A program made the position numbers and the translations under genes. From Roridomyces roridus (lineage: Eukaryota; Basidiomycota; Agaricomycetes; Agaricales; Mycenaceae): a DNA stretch of 64,000 nucleotides. Of the stretch, positions 22,952 through 32,648 are shown piece by piece (the first letter of the stretch is position 1; each line of letters opens with the position of its first letter). The stretch lies in assembly GCA_029378245.1 (NCBI GenBank), contig JARKIF010000011.1, forward strand, positions 682,001 to 746,000. Reading direction: 5' to 3'. The notes under the pieces were generated by a model. It did no database searches. It was not told where the DNA came from and saw only the letters and a list, made by a program, of their open reading frames with translations.

Positions 22952-23146
22952 CATCCGAGAATCTAGTCAATGCAGTTCTGTCGCTGCGACTGGCTCTCGG
23001 AGGCGAATCAGGGTTACGCCCCTATTTCTATGATCGAGTTTGACTCAGGTCGTAATCAGCTGCAACCCATCCGAAAATCTAGTCTGGCTGTCGGAGGCGA
23101 TTTAGGGTTATGCCCCTATTCCTATGATCGAGTTTGACTCAGGTCG
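22952..23146. repeat. Tandem duplication in the DUF4419 promoter
   Basis: Two tandem copies (22952-23052 and 23068-23146) share CATCCGARAATCTAGT, CTCGGAGGCGA/TGTCGGAGGCGA, AGGGTTAYGCCCCTATT and TATGATCGAGTTTGACTCA. The first copy has about 22 extra bases. The pair ends 50 bp before the ATG at 23197, next to a TATATA box at about 23155, so it may duplicate an upstream regulatory site. Confidence 0.7.
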
Positions 23147-23196
23147 ATCACGTTGTATATATTCCCCGGCCCTCCCTGAACTCAGACATTTCTACC

Positions 23197-24569
23197 ATGC
23201 CTGTATCATTCATCGTCACCCCGCACAAGGCCAATCCAATCGATGTCGACTACTCCAGCTCCTTCTCATCCGGGCAGATTCTCGCCGAGACGACCCATAC
23301 CAGGTACCATGTGAATCACTACAGCAAGGCAATAATTCAGTGCGGCTTCTCTGCGGGTGCGGTGGACGAGGAGACCGAGGACCAGACCTAGTGCGTTGTC
23401 TGCTTTTGCTCGTCCTCTCATCATCGAATGCTTTCCAGCGTTCGAAACGGCCATGCTAAGGTCCCCGACATCCTCCCAGACACAAAGGGGAACGGTTTCG
23501 TCCACACGATCATGGAGGCCTACGAGAACCACCGCGCACTCGTCATCCGACCCGACGACGTCTGGCTCACCATCCTCACGCAATTCAACTTTTTCGTCAA
23601 CGCCCGCGCCGAGCTCCTCCGTGCCAACTTTGTGGCGCACCAAGGGCAGAAGGAGCTCGAGATCGACATCAGTATCCCCACACGCCATTCGGCGGATTTT
23701 GGCGACATGGCACGCCAAATGGTGGACCTGATTGACAAGAACGTGGTTGACCCGACGCTGCGCGAGTGGGTACTGCCCAAGTTTACGACGACCACTCAAA
23801 ATGACACGACCGTTGCCGCCATCATTACTATGTCCACTCTCAAGGCCTACTTCTCGTTCGCGATGGGGACCACTGGCTGTGGGATACCGCGCGTTACGCT
23901 CGAAGGGGAGAAATCCGACTGGGTTGATATGCTTCACCGGATTGAAAAGCTGAAGGAATATGGGATCGAGGCGATTACGTGGTATCATTTGCTGCGGCCC
24001 GTCTTGTCGCGCTTTGCTGCAGCGTTCGATGACCCCATGCCGATTGCAAACTCGGACTTTTGGCAGAGAGTGACCTCGCTGCACAAGCCAAATGGGAGCG
24101 GGAATCGGGCGTACCACGAGGGCTGGATCAACGCGTTTAATGCGTTCAACGCGCGCGGGAGGTGACTCGGGACTCCGTTGAAATTGGTGCGTTGGTGGAT
24201 TTCTGATTCAACCATCCGCTAATCTTTCTTGGATAGAACGCAAAGTCGAAGATGGCGCCCGAATCAATGTCGGCCAGGACATTCTGGGCCAAGTATAGCG
24301 CGGTGGAGCCACACGCTGACCTCGTCTTTGACGACACTCCGTTCCATCGACTGAACAAGGGCGACGTGCCGCCTGCCTACGCTCAAGTGGATATCAAGCT
24401 CACGGAGGATCCTGCGCCGGGACGCAAGCCGGCCAAGGTGACCGAGTGTTTTATGCTGGCGGGCATGGTAGGTATGCGTGTTTCGTCGAGTGGGGATTTC
24501 GGGTTGTCGTTGAATGGGGAGAATGATACGATCCAGCCTGCCGCGGCGTGGTGGATGTTTGAGAAGTAG
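23197..24569 (+). CDS. DUF4419 family protein, probable frame break at the last junction
   Basis: Exons: 23197-23390, 23439-24161, 24237-24569. The first junction is GT-AG and in phase. The core is very like agaricomycete DUF4419 proteins: GNGFVHTIMEAYENHRALVIRPDDVW, NVVDPTLREWVLPKFTTTT, GIPRVTLEGEKSDWV, WYHLLRPVLSRF; the last exon has TFWAKYSAVEPHADLVFDDTPFHRL and ends AAAWWMFEK. The family is widespread in fungi with unknown function. The only canonical splice between exons 2 and 3 leaves the frame one base out of register (1250 nt in total), so one indel or an unusual site must exist. Upstream lie a TATA-like box and a tandem promoter duplication. Confidence 0.8.
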
Positions 24570-25110
24570 AGAGACACGTTGTGGGCAGTTTAGTACTGAC
24601 GAATGCTGTTGTTCGTAGCCCTTGTTGACCGCGGTGGTCCCCTTGCCGAAATATAGGAACATTTTCGGATCCATGGCTTCCGAGGTTCGACTCCTCGCGA
24701 GGGCAATGACGACTCGCATGGTCTTTTTCTCTCCAATTAGATCACAGACGTTCAAATCATTCATTCATCCAGGGCTGCCTAGTTACTCGCAAACCGAAGG
24801 AGTGAAAAAGACGATGTGGGTCAACCAGAGAATCTGTGGATTTCTGGACCGTGGTCGGGATATCACGGAGAGGAAGTTCGATTTCTTTGCTCGAATGAAC
24901 ATTTGATCGCTGTAAATATGTCTCTTTCTTCGTTCGGGTGTGGCAAGCCATGCAAATGATCATGAGAGGCACCTCACTTTGAGGCACAATTAGAGCCAGC
25001 AGACAATGAGCTTGTGGTGGCAAAGCGAAAAAAGCGGAGCCGAAACGGACAATAAACGGAACAATGGGAACAATGACATCAATCGGTGTACAAAGCGTGC
25101 CAAACAACTC
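24570..25110. other. Intergenic with a tRNA-like stretch (24618-24705)
   Basis: At 24618-24705 a 7-bp acceptor-like pair (GCCCTTG / CGAGGGC), a 4-bp D-like stem and a perfect T arm (CGAGG TTCGACT CCTCG, with a consensus B box) are present. The anticodon arm does not fold properly, so this is a tRNA relic or chance, not a functional tRNA. Nothing else is seen. Confidence 0.3.
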
Positions 25111-25120
25111 TATAAAAGAG
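25111..25120 (+). promoter_or_regulatory. TATA box of the cysteine-rich secreted protein gene
   Basis: TATAAAAGAG lies 111 bp upstream of the ATG at 25222. Confidence 0.55.
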
Positions 25121-25221
25121 ACGCCCATGGCCTCCGACTGCATCTCCCCACTCCGCCTCTCTGACGACTCTCTTTTCACGACTACACGACAACTGGCTTG
25201 TCCCCTGCCGCAACTACCCCG

Positions 25222-26042
25222 ATGAAGTTCTCGATCACTGTCACCTTGACCACCTGCTCTCTCCGTGCGTCCGCTACACCCTCCTCTCTCGCCCCATGCT
25301 GACCCACTCTGCAGTCCTCCTCACCCACGCACACGAGCTCCCCTCACGCTACGCTCTCCAACGCCGCGGCTCGCAGTTCGTCACAGGGCCCTGCACCCGT
25401 GACTCCGACTGCCAGCAAGGCTGTTGCGCCTTCACCACGGGCAAGTGCGCTGGACCTGGCATTGCTCAAACACGCGATGGCGGCTGCGGTTTTGGCAATG
25501 CCAAGCCAAATTGTGACGTCGCTGCTGCACTCAATCTCGGTCTCTGTGCGTCGGGGGCGGTGAATGGCGATTTGACGGATCCCAACGTGCAGAAGGCTGC
25601 GGAATTTGTGGCCAAGTTAGATGGGTTCGCCTTTACGCCAGCTAAATCTGAGACCACGATGACTGAGGCTCACCACTCCCCTTCCGCCTCCGCTGCCTCC
25701 CCGACCAAGACCAAGACGAGTTCCCCCGCACCGACCTCGCCTTCGTCGCAGTCATCGAAACTCTTCGTCACTGCCGCGTGTACCGCCGACTCTCAATGCC
25801 AGCAAGGCTGCTGTGCGTTCAACACCGGCAAATGTGCTGGCCCTGGGATCGCACAGACGCGCGACGGTGGGTGTGGCTTTGGGGATGCCAAACCCAATTG
25901 CAACGTCGCCGCCGCCCTGAAGTTGGGTCTATGCGCGGATGGGGCGAGCCAAGATGGAGTAGAAAACGCGGACGTTCAGTCTGCGGCTGAATTTACAGCC
26001 AAGTTGGATGGGTTTGAGTTTACTCCTGCGGGGAGGAGGTGA
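25222..26042 (+). CDS. Small secreted cysteine-rich protein, tandem-duplicated domain
   Basis: Exons 25222-25264 and 25315-26042 (GT-AG, in phase); 256 residues. A hydrophobic leader (MKFSITVTLTTCSLLLLTHAH) is followed by a dibasic site (QRR). Two copies of a roughly 70-residue module follow, near 36-105 and 165-235: C-(T/A)-x-DS-x-CQQGCCAF-x-TGKCAGPGIAQT, RDGGCGFG-A-PNC-VAAAL-LGLC. A Ser/Thr/Pro linker joins them. The module resembles basidiomycete proteins annotated as biotrophy-associated secreted protein 2-like; a role in host interaction is inherited by annotation, not shown. Single-domain versions are common, so the internal duplication is notable. It probably acts outside the cell. Confidence 0.8.
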
Positions 26043-26975
26043 ACTTCTAGGTCTCAGATTGGATTGCGCTCTTTTGTATCGGTAGCTACCCTTCCCTAAT
26101 ACTCTTGTAATAATTATAATATTCTACTCTTCTGCGCACAAAAGGGGTGCAACTCCAATCAAAGGACTGACCCCCTCTCAAAGAGGAAATTTCCTTTTGG
26201 GGACATGCCCCATCGGGACATAGACCGGATTTCGGTGCTCGTTTGGCCAGCTGGGGCGTCTCGGGGCATCCTTATATGCATTGTGACCTTAAGACAAGTC
26301 AAAAGCAGAGCAGAAACACAAAAAATTGGACCAACATGCAACGGACTCGACTTGAACACGTGACAATATTACAGATCAACAAGTGATTGACAGCGGCTGC
26401 ACATGTCGTAACACGCCTGATAAACCTGATATAGGAATAATGTTCAGGCTTATAACTTGAGAACGGCCCATCTTCTTGACTTGATTTAGTTGTATTCGTG
26501 TTCAGCACACTCCACATCACTGAAATGGAACAAGATGTAGAAAAATCGAATAGTGGTACCCCCTTGGATAGTCTGTCAAGAGAGACTACGTACTCACAAA
26601 TTGCGTTCCGGGTTTGTGACCCATATCCACAAACCCACTACGGTGAACCAGAGGAGCATCGGATCGGCTCAACTTGAACAGTATTGGTGTATTCCCCCGT
26701 CAATTGAATCAAAGATGACAAGAAAAAACGAGAGGACAGAATCAGGACCCGACCTCGACTCGAACAAGAAGTGGGGCCATCCATCCGATGAAACGATGGA
26801 GGATCTCGGCTTCGCCTCCCCGGTCGGAGAGATAAAGAACGCAGCGGTAGATACCCAGTCAACCGAGATACCATTGTGAGAGATTATCTGCTTCGAAAGA
26901 GAATTACAAAAAAAGTTCGTCCTACAAAAAAATCGGCACATATCAAGTTGGAACGTTCACCCATCACCGACTCAC
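26043..26975. other. Intergenic between convergent genes
   Basis: No supported ORF. Open frames of up to about 108 codons have no motif. Confidence 0.45.
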
Positions 26976-28226
26976 CTATTCAAACTTCCTCCTTCCAACC
27001 TGAATACACGTCCCCGTGCTCCGCGCCAGTTTCTCGAGAAACCTCGCAACATCACCAGAAAGCGTATCGTTTTCGACGTTCGGGAGCTCAAAGACCTTCA
27101 ACTTGACGGACAGCGAATCGAGGAGATGCGCTATCTCTGCGTAATCCCCTGTGTGCTCGATGTTGCCCTCGACCGTCAATCGCTCAAGGCTCCGCAATAG
27201 TCCCACACCGGTCCGCCATTGACGCAGAGAATGAGCGACAGAGCGCACATGGTCGCGGATGGTGAGTTGGACGAGCCCCGGTAAGAGATGGAAGTAGCTA
27301 TGCGGCTCCTCAAGTCCACCATATGTGTTGAGGTACAGGTATCGAAGTGGAGGCGCAGATCTTTGCAAGAAGGAAGCGAAGTCTTGGGGGGAGATGTCGA
27401 AATGGTGGATGGCGAGCGAATCAAGGGCGGGAAGTGTGAGGGAGTGCAAGATCGCTGCGGAACTTGCCAGGGTACCGTGACTGCACAGACGGAGGCAGGT
27501 GAGAGAGGGATGGTTGAGAGGTGCCGCGATGTCAGCGAAGCGCTGAGGCTGCGCGGAGTCGTAGTATGTAACCCCATAGAGGTTGCACTGCTCGAGGCGC
27601 GGGGCTGAGCGCAGGACATCGATGCACTCATCGGGAGTGAATGCAAACCGACTGCGGTGGTCGTGATCATATGGGTACTCCAGGGTGAGTTTGCGGAGCG
27701 AGGTAAACGGCACAGTGATCCGCCGAATCTCCATGCCGCGGACGATGGAGAGCTTCAAGCTGTAGACACGATGTGCGTGCTGCTTGAGAGAGCTCACGAA
27801 TTTGGCATCCCCCATGTCGTCGAGGTCGACGAGCTCTCGGCTGATGGATATGGAAACACGGGCACCGCGCGAGAGGGTGAGCCATCCGTCGAAGAGGGCG
27901 GGGAACTCCGCCTCTGGGATCTGGCCGTTGTCAACGATAGACGCCCACAAGCAAGGGGTAGAAAGTGCGATGTTCCTCCAGGAGTGACAGACGCTGAGAG
28001 GCAGGATAGGAGCGTGGCTAGCGCTGAAGGCTTCAGGCACGGAAGGCAGACATCTCGCGAGGATGTGCGAGGACAGTTCAAGTGGCAGTCGTGTCACTGG
28101 ATCGAGGACGGCGTTGAGTTGAGTTCGGATGGCGCTCCTCTGCTTTTCAAGGTCTGAAAGGAGCAGTAGTTGCTTCTCGATCTCATGGGAGATGTCGGAA
28201 AGCTTTTGGCGAAGGAGTTTGTCCAT
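26976..28226 (-). CDS. F-box protein 2
   Basis: An uninterrupted 416-residue frame. A coiled coil at about 1-38 (QKLSDISHEIEKQLLLLSDLEKQRSAIRTQL) precedes an F-box at about 43-92 (VTRLPLELSSHILARCLP ... SVCHSWRNIALSTPCLW). Leucine-rich-like strands follow (LRKLTLEYPY, LTCLRLCSH, LDSLAIHHF, LRYLYLNTY, LERLTVEGN). This is the same plan as F-box 1 but divergent in sequence. It probably supplies substrates to an SCF ubiquitin ligase; substrate unknown. Confidence 0.85.
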   Translation of the reverse strand: MDKLLRQKLSDISHEIEKQLLLLSDLEKQRSAIRTQLNAVLDPVTRLPLELSSHILARCLPSVPEAFSASHAPILPLSVCHSWRNIALSTPCLWASIVDNGQIPEAEFPALFDGWLTLSRGARVSISISRELVDLDDMGDAKFVSSLKQHAHRVYSLKLSIVRGMEIRRITVPFTSLRKLTLEYPYDHDHRSRFAFTPDECIDVLRSAPRLEQCNLYGVTYYDSAQPQRFADIAAPLNHPSLTCLRLCSHGTLASSAAILHSLTLPALDSLAIHHFDISPQDFASFLQRSAPPLRYLYLNTYGGLEEPHSYFHLLPGLVQLTIRDHVRSVAHSLRQWRTGVGLLRSLERLTVEGNIEHTGDYAEIAHLLDSLSVKLKVFELPNVENDTLSGDVARFLEKLARSTGTCIQVGRRKFE

Positions 28227-28857
28227 GGCGCTAAAAAAAAGTCAGAAGGTCTCGGATCTGGGGTCCATCGGTGCGCACCAGCAGTGGTGTACAGTGATGA
28301 GATGAGATGGTGGTGGTCGTAAAAGGAGAGCGGAACAAACAACAGCAAATCGTCTATTTGATTACATGCTTAAGCAAATCGTGCCATCAGATCAGATCAA
28401 AGCCGATGCTTCCCTTCGTGAACAGAGCGGGTGGTGCAGCATATGACGGCGGATTTGGAGAATATCGTGAGCGGCATTTGGTTGTCGTGTTGCTGAAATG
28501 CGAAATGCTCAGGAATGTAGCCAGGTATCAGACTGCTTGATTTCTTTAAAACGACGGTGCTAGTCGCCGGATGCTGCATGCATACACAGTTTGCAACGGA
28601 CAAAGCGCAGGAAGTGGGCGAAAAGATGTGCGGTTGTTGGACCCTTTGACCAAGAAGGAGGCACGTCGATGGATGGGATACCTGAGGGCGAAGAAGTTTA
28701 TCTGATGTCTGAGACGAAGAGTTTACTCCGGGTGTGCAGCGGTTCGATTCCGACGCACTCCATAGGAAACTGGTAGAAAGCACTCCCATTTTTTTTCTTC
28801 CAGTGGATTGAAGATTTTCATTCCTCGAGGCGAATACATTCAAAACGATCGAACAGC
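28227..28857. other. Intergenic with a B-box-like motif
   Basis: GGTTCGATTCC at about 28741 matches the polymerase III B box, but no A box or cloverleaf surrounds it. No gene seen. Confidence 0.4.
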
Positions 28858-30090
28858 TCAGTCAAGATACGACGGAAGACGCGGTGCCATTATGACCGTC
28901 CCTCCGGGCCAAAACAGCCCGTGATCAGAACCCTCGGCTTGTCGGACAACCACTCTGCCAACCCGATACATCTCAGGCAGCGTGCTGGCTACCCTCTCAC
29001 GAAATTCATCGACCAAACGCGCGCCCGCGTCATCATGGTAATCCTCGACATCGAGTTCCCATTGAAGCACAGGAGCAAAGCCGGTGCGAAGTAATGGAGC
29101 GAGCGCGTCTAGAGCTATGAGCAGCCTGCCTATGGTAGGATCTGAGATTTCGATGGTTATGACTTCCACGGCGGGGGAAGCGAGGAGAGCGCGCATAGCG
29201 TCGACGAGCCATGATCTCTGGTAAGGGGCTGCCAGGTGCAATTGAATGCGCGCGAACCGAAGAGCGGGCAAGGCGGGGAACAACTTTAGATCCAAGGTCC
29301 TGTCTGTACATAACGGTAAGTTTTGTGAGCAGCAATTGGGAAATAGGATATCACCAGAGCTGGCGAAACAAATCTCCTCGAGCTGCGATCCCGCAGATGC
29401 CAGGATACCGGATAGCTCCTGCTCCCACTCTATACGGATCCAGAGCCTGCGGAGGCGCGAAATGCACGAAGCAAATTGCGGACGGATTAATGCCTCGGCG
29501 ACGTCCCGACTGTTCTCCGAGAGAATCAAGTTTTCCACGCACATCGGACGTTGCGCGTCGATCATATGAGGATCCTCACCGACGGAAACGTCGATGAAGC
29601 CCACAGTGGCAGATGCAGACAGCGTGAGCGCCATCAAGTCGAGTGGGAAGTGGTCTATGGAGCAGATATGCAGCGCCTCGAGGGTTTGCGAGGCGAGGAA
29701 GACGACAAGAGCCTCCGAAATTCGCGGTGAGAGGTCCCTCCACTCAATCTGGCCCTCGTCGCTGGCGAGGAGAAAGTGGCGCAGGTGTGTGAATTTGGCC
29801 AGGAGAGGCTGAAGGTAGTCGATTTGCGAGAGGACCCTATCAGGCGGCGGGAGACAGAAGGTTGCGATGCGTATATATTGTGAAAGGTGTGGAGATTCGT
29901 CAAACATGCTGTATAATGTCTGGTACGCGTTGGCGTCATCGCCGTCTCCTCCGAATCTCCAGATATGCCACAGTATCCTCTGGCTTGGCTCTCGGAACAA
30001 AGTGGCGGTCAAAGCGCAGGATTTGATAGATTCCTGGTCCTCGACATACTGGATGATGGTGCCGATGAGTTCCTCGGGCAGGGTGTCCAT
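28858..30090 (-). CDS. F-box protein 3
   Basis: An uninterrupted 410-residue frame starting directly with an F-box (MDTLPEELIGTIIQYVED, then CALTATLFREPSQRILWHI), without the coiled coil of F-box 1 and 2. The rest has alternating Leu-rich strands (LEALHICSIDHFPLDLMALTL, LRRLWIRIEWE, LEEICFASSG) as in the beta-sheet tails of fungal F-box proteins. Its start lies 77 bp from that of the divergent p47/Shp1 gene, so the two probably share a promoter region. Confidence 0.8.
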   Translation of the reverse strand: MDTLPEELIGTIIQYVEDQESIKSCALTATLFREPSQRILWHIWRFGGDGDDANAYQTLYSMFDESPHLSQYIRIATFCLPPPDRVLSQIDYLQPLLAKFTHLRHFLLASDEGQIEWRDLSPRISEALVVFLASQTLEALHICSIDHFPLDLMALTLSASATVGFIDVSVGEDPHMIDAQRPMCVENLILSENSRDVAEALIRPQFASCISRLRRLWIRIEWEQELSGILASAGSQLEEICFASSGDILFPNCCSQNLPLCTDRTLDLKLFPALPALRFARIQLHLAAPYQRSWLVDAMRALLASPAVEVITIEISDPTIGRLLIALDALAPLLRTGFAPVLQWELDVEDYHDDAGARLVDEFRERVASTLPEMYRVGRVVVRQAEGSDHGLFWPGGTVIMAPRLPSYLD

Positions 30091-30167
30091 GGGAGGAAGA
30101 GAGAAGCCGAGTGATACCGATCAAAAGATTGAGTCATCTGATCAGTGCCTCTCATTCTCTCACCACG

Positions 30168-31335
30168 ATGAGCGGAGGATTCGGGCGAATCAATCACAAT
30201 CGCGACGACGACGACGACGCCGAAGACGACCAGCCACAGACTTACTTTGCTGGAGGAGAGCGCAGGTCCGCTCCTAAACCCCACACTGACTCGGAGCTTG
30301 ACTTGTGTATCCAGTGGCATCTCCCTTCAAAATCCCGATAGACGGGACCTCGTTAGTGGGCTTCTCCGTCGCGCTGAAGAGTCAGCATCTGCTCTTTATA
30401 CCTGTGGCTTACTGCTAACGCGATTCTAGACAGGGTGCCAGCGCCCCAGAAAGCTCGCAATCGCACTCGACGGCATTTTCTGGTGGAGGACACACACTTG
30501 GAGGGAGTGTTATCGCTGGAGACAATGTCGAGCCCGAAGGTGCGTGTCTGTCTCGCCATTAAGCAGATCCTGCGGCTGACCACCGATGACGCAATCGCAG
30601 GAGAGCCCGTAACCCGTCGGCTGACGTTCTGGAGGCAGGGTTTCACCGTCGAAGATGGCGAGCTCATGCGCTACGACGACCCTGCCAATGCCGAGGTCTT
30701 GGCTTTGATTGATGCTGGGTTCGTCCCCCACACTTTTACCCTCCGCCGTCTTACATGCCTGAATCGCAGACACGCTCCACCCTCCATCCTCAATGTCCAG
30801 GTTGGCCAGCGCGTCGACGTTCAAGTCTCGAAGCGCACGGAGGAAGACTACGTTCCGCCGAAACCGAAGCCCTTCCACGGCACGGGAAATCGGCTTGGCG
30901 CGCCTACACCCACTGCCGCCACCGAAGTGCCCCGTGTCGCGGCCGCTGCACGTGAGTCGGCCAGCATCACGACGCGTTTCGCAGTAGACCAGACGCTTCC
31001 CACGACGAGCGTACAAATCCGTCTCGCAGATGGGACGCGGTGCGTTTTACTGTCATTCTCTTCTTTTGAAAGGGGCTGACAAGGATCCGTAGCCTCGTCT
31101 GCCGTATGAATCTCACGCATACGGTGCTCGACCTCAGGAATTTCATCAATGCGTGCGTGGCTTCCTCCGTTGTATCTTTATCTGTTCTCAACGCCCACGC
31201 AGCGCGCGCCCCGAGAACCTCGTTCGGCCCTACACCATCGGCACGACGTTCCCCAATCGTACGCTCGAGGATGATGCGGCGACTATTGAAAACGCGGGAC
31301 TCAAGAATAGCGTTGTTGTCCAGCGGTGGGTTTGA
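30168..31335 (+). CDS. SHP1: UBX-domain protein p47/Shp1, Cdc48 cofactor
   Basis: Seven exons, all GT-AG and in phase: 30168-30265, 30315-30380, 30430-30539, 30601-30718, 30770-31039, 31093-31152, 31203-31335; 284 residues. Order: acidic N-terminus ([23 protein letters not shown]), [11 protein letters not shown], a SEP domain ([54 protein letters not shown]), then a C-terminal UBX domain ([30 protein letters not shown] ... NSVVVQRWV). In yeast and animals this protein links the Cdc48/p97 ATPase to ubiquitinated cargo and membrane fusion and regulates protein phosphatase 1. No UBA domain is seen at the N-terminus, which begins directly with the acidic and aromatic segment; a missed upstream exon is possible. 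It is the clearest housekeeping gene here. Confidence 0.9.
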
Positions 31336-32597
31336 TTTGCATCCGACACCTCCAGCAGTTTCGTCGATACGTTGAAAGCATTGCAGTTTCTTGTAGGATA
31401 TGTGTGGAATTAAATCGCTTGTTCTTAAGCCTCATTCTGGACTGCCCGACTGAACAACGGCTCGAAGGTGAAGTTTACAAAGCCTGTTTCTTCCGGCATG
31501 TTCGTCGACTCCTCAGCTAAGCACCGCAGCCAAGTCGATGAGTGCCCGTAGCAGATATTGTGTGAGCGCTTGCTCTCCTTGTGTGCCCGTTCTTTGTTTC
31601 CGTTTTGGCAGGGCTCCACATGCTACTATACGCCCAGATGTCAAGTTTCTGCCGCCTTCGATGTGCTAATGCCTATATTTCGAGACCGTAGCCTTGTCCG
31701 CTTTCGAAATGTCCAGATCTTGGAGTTATCACGCTTGGCTTGTCTACGCAGAGCCTGTCTGGATAAACGGTTCCGTGCTATTCGGTGAAAGACACCATGG
31801 TCCAGCAATTCACTCGAATGTTGAGACAGATGTGCCTCAATGCCGACAGTGGCAGCGGCGCTGCCAAGATTTTCTGTGAGCCAATATTCTTTTGCCAAGC
31901 CCTCCGATATTGAACCTCGAGACAATATATCTCATTTAGCTCGTTCTTGGCGTGGGCAAGAATGTCGTCCCGTCTACATGGTTTCGGGCTCGTTCCTATG
32001 CCATGGTACCGGCACCCACCCAGACTCCATATGGTTCGGAGGAGCGCGGGCGTAGCATAAGGATCTGGTCCCGAATCCGTGGCTTTGGTAGGCGTCGAGT
32101 TCCATGGTACAGCGAGATTACCCATTGGTGTGGTATCCGTGATGTGTCGGACCTTCTCCTTCCACTGGTTGATTTCTGGGACGACGGGCGGTTGCGCGCC
32201 ATTCAGATTGTCTGTCCCTTTGGGGTCCGAGTGCCCTTGGACGCTCGAGCTCAAGCCGTCGAGTGCCTAACGCCGATATGTCAGACAAACGTTTGTAATA
32301 TTTCTTCCTCGAGTGGATTTCTAATTCTTATCGTTTCACCAAGTATCCAGATTCAGGAGAAATTCAGTCTCAGTTCGTTTGCCGGCCGAGGTGGTATGGA
32401 GCCCGTGCTTGCCGACGGCGGATGGAATCCACGGGGAAGATATCGTCACTGAATTCTCTCGTTATTCATGGCAATGCGGCAGCTCGACATCCAACTTTTT
32501 CTTGGCCTTACGACCTCCCATAGTCGAGGCACCCGAGCCCCTACATCGGCGATAGGAAACCACCTTTTCCTTTTTCGAAATGCCTCATTCCAAACGG
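31336..32597. other. Intergenic, weak ORF only
   Basis: A minus-strand frame (32254-31778, 158 codons) has a plausible N-terminus (INQWKEKVRHITDTTPMGNL) but no family I recognise and no supporting splice pattern. Otherwise nothing. Confidence 0.3.
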
Positions 32598-32603
32598 TAT
32601 AAA
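32598..32603 (+). promoter_or_regulatory. TATA box of the laccase gene
   Basis: TATAAA lies 51 bp upstream of the ATG at 32649. It argues for that start rather than the in-frame ATG at 32580, which precedes the box. Confidence 0.55.
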
Positions 32604-32648
32604 GGCTCCCCTAGTTCCTCCTTGTCTGCATCCAATCCACTCAGGACA

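Noticed and set aside
24618..24705. tRNA gene candidate
   Set aside because: Acceptor, D and T arms can be drawn, but the anticodon arm pairs at only 3 of 5 positions, position 33 is not T, and the variable region is too long.
31778..32254. 158-codon minus-strand gene
   Set aside because: Only the first half looks protein-like; no family, splice pattern or promoter supports it.
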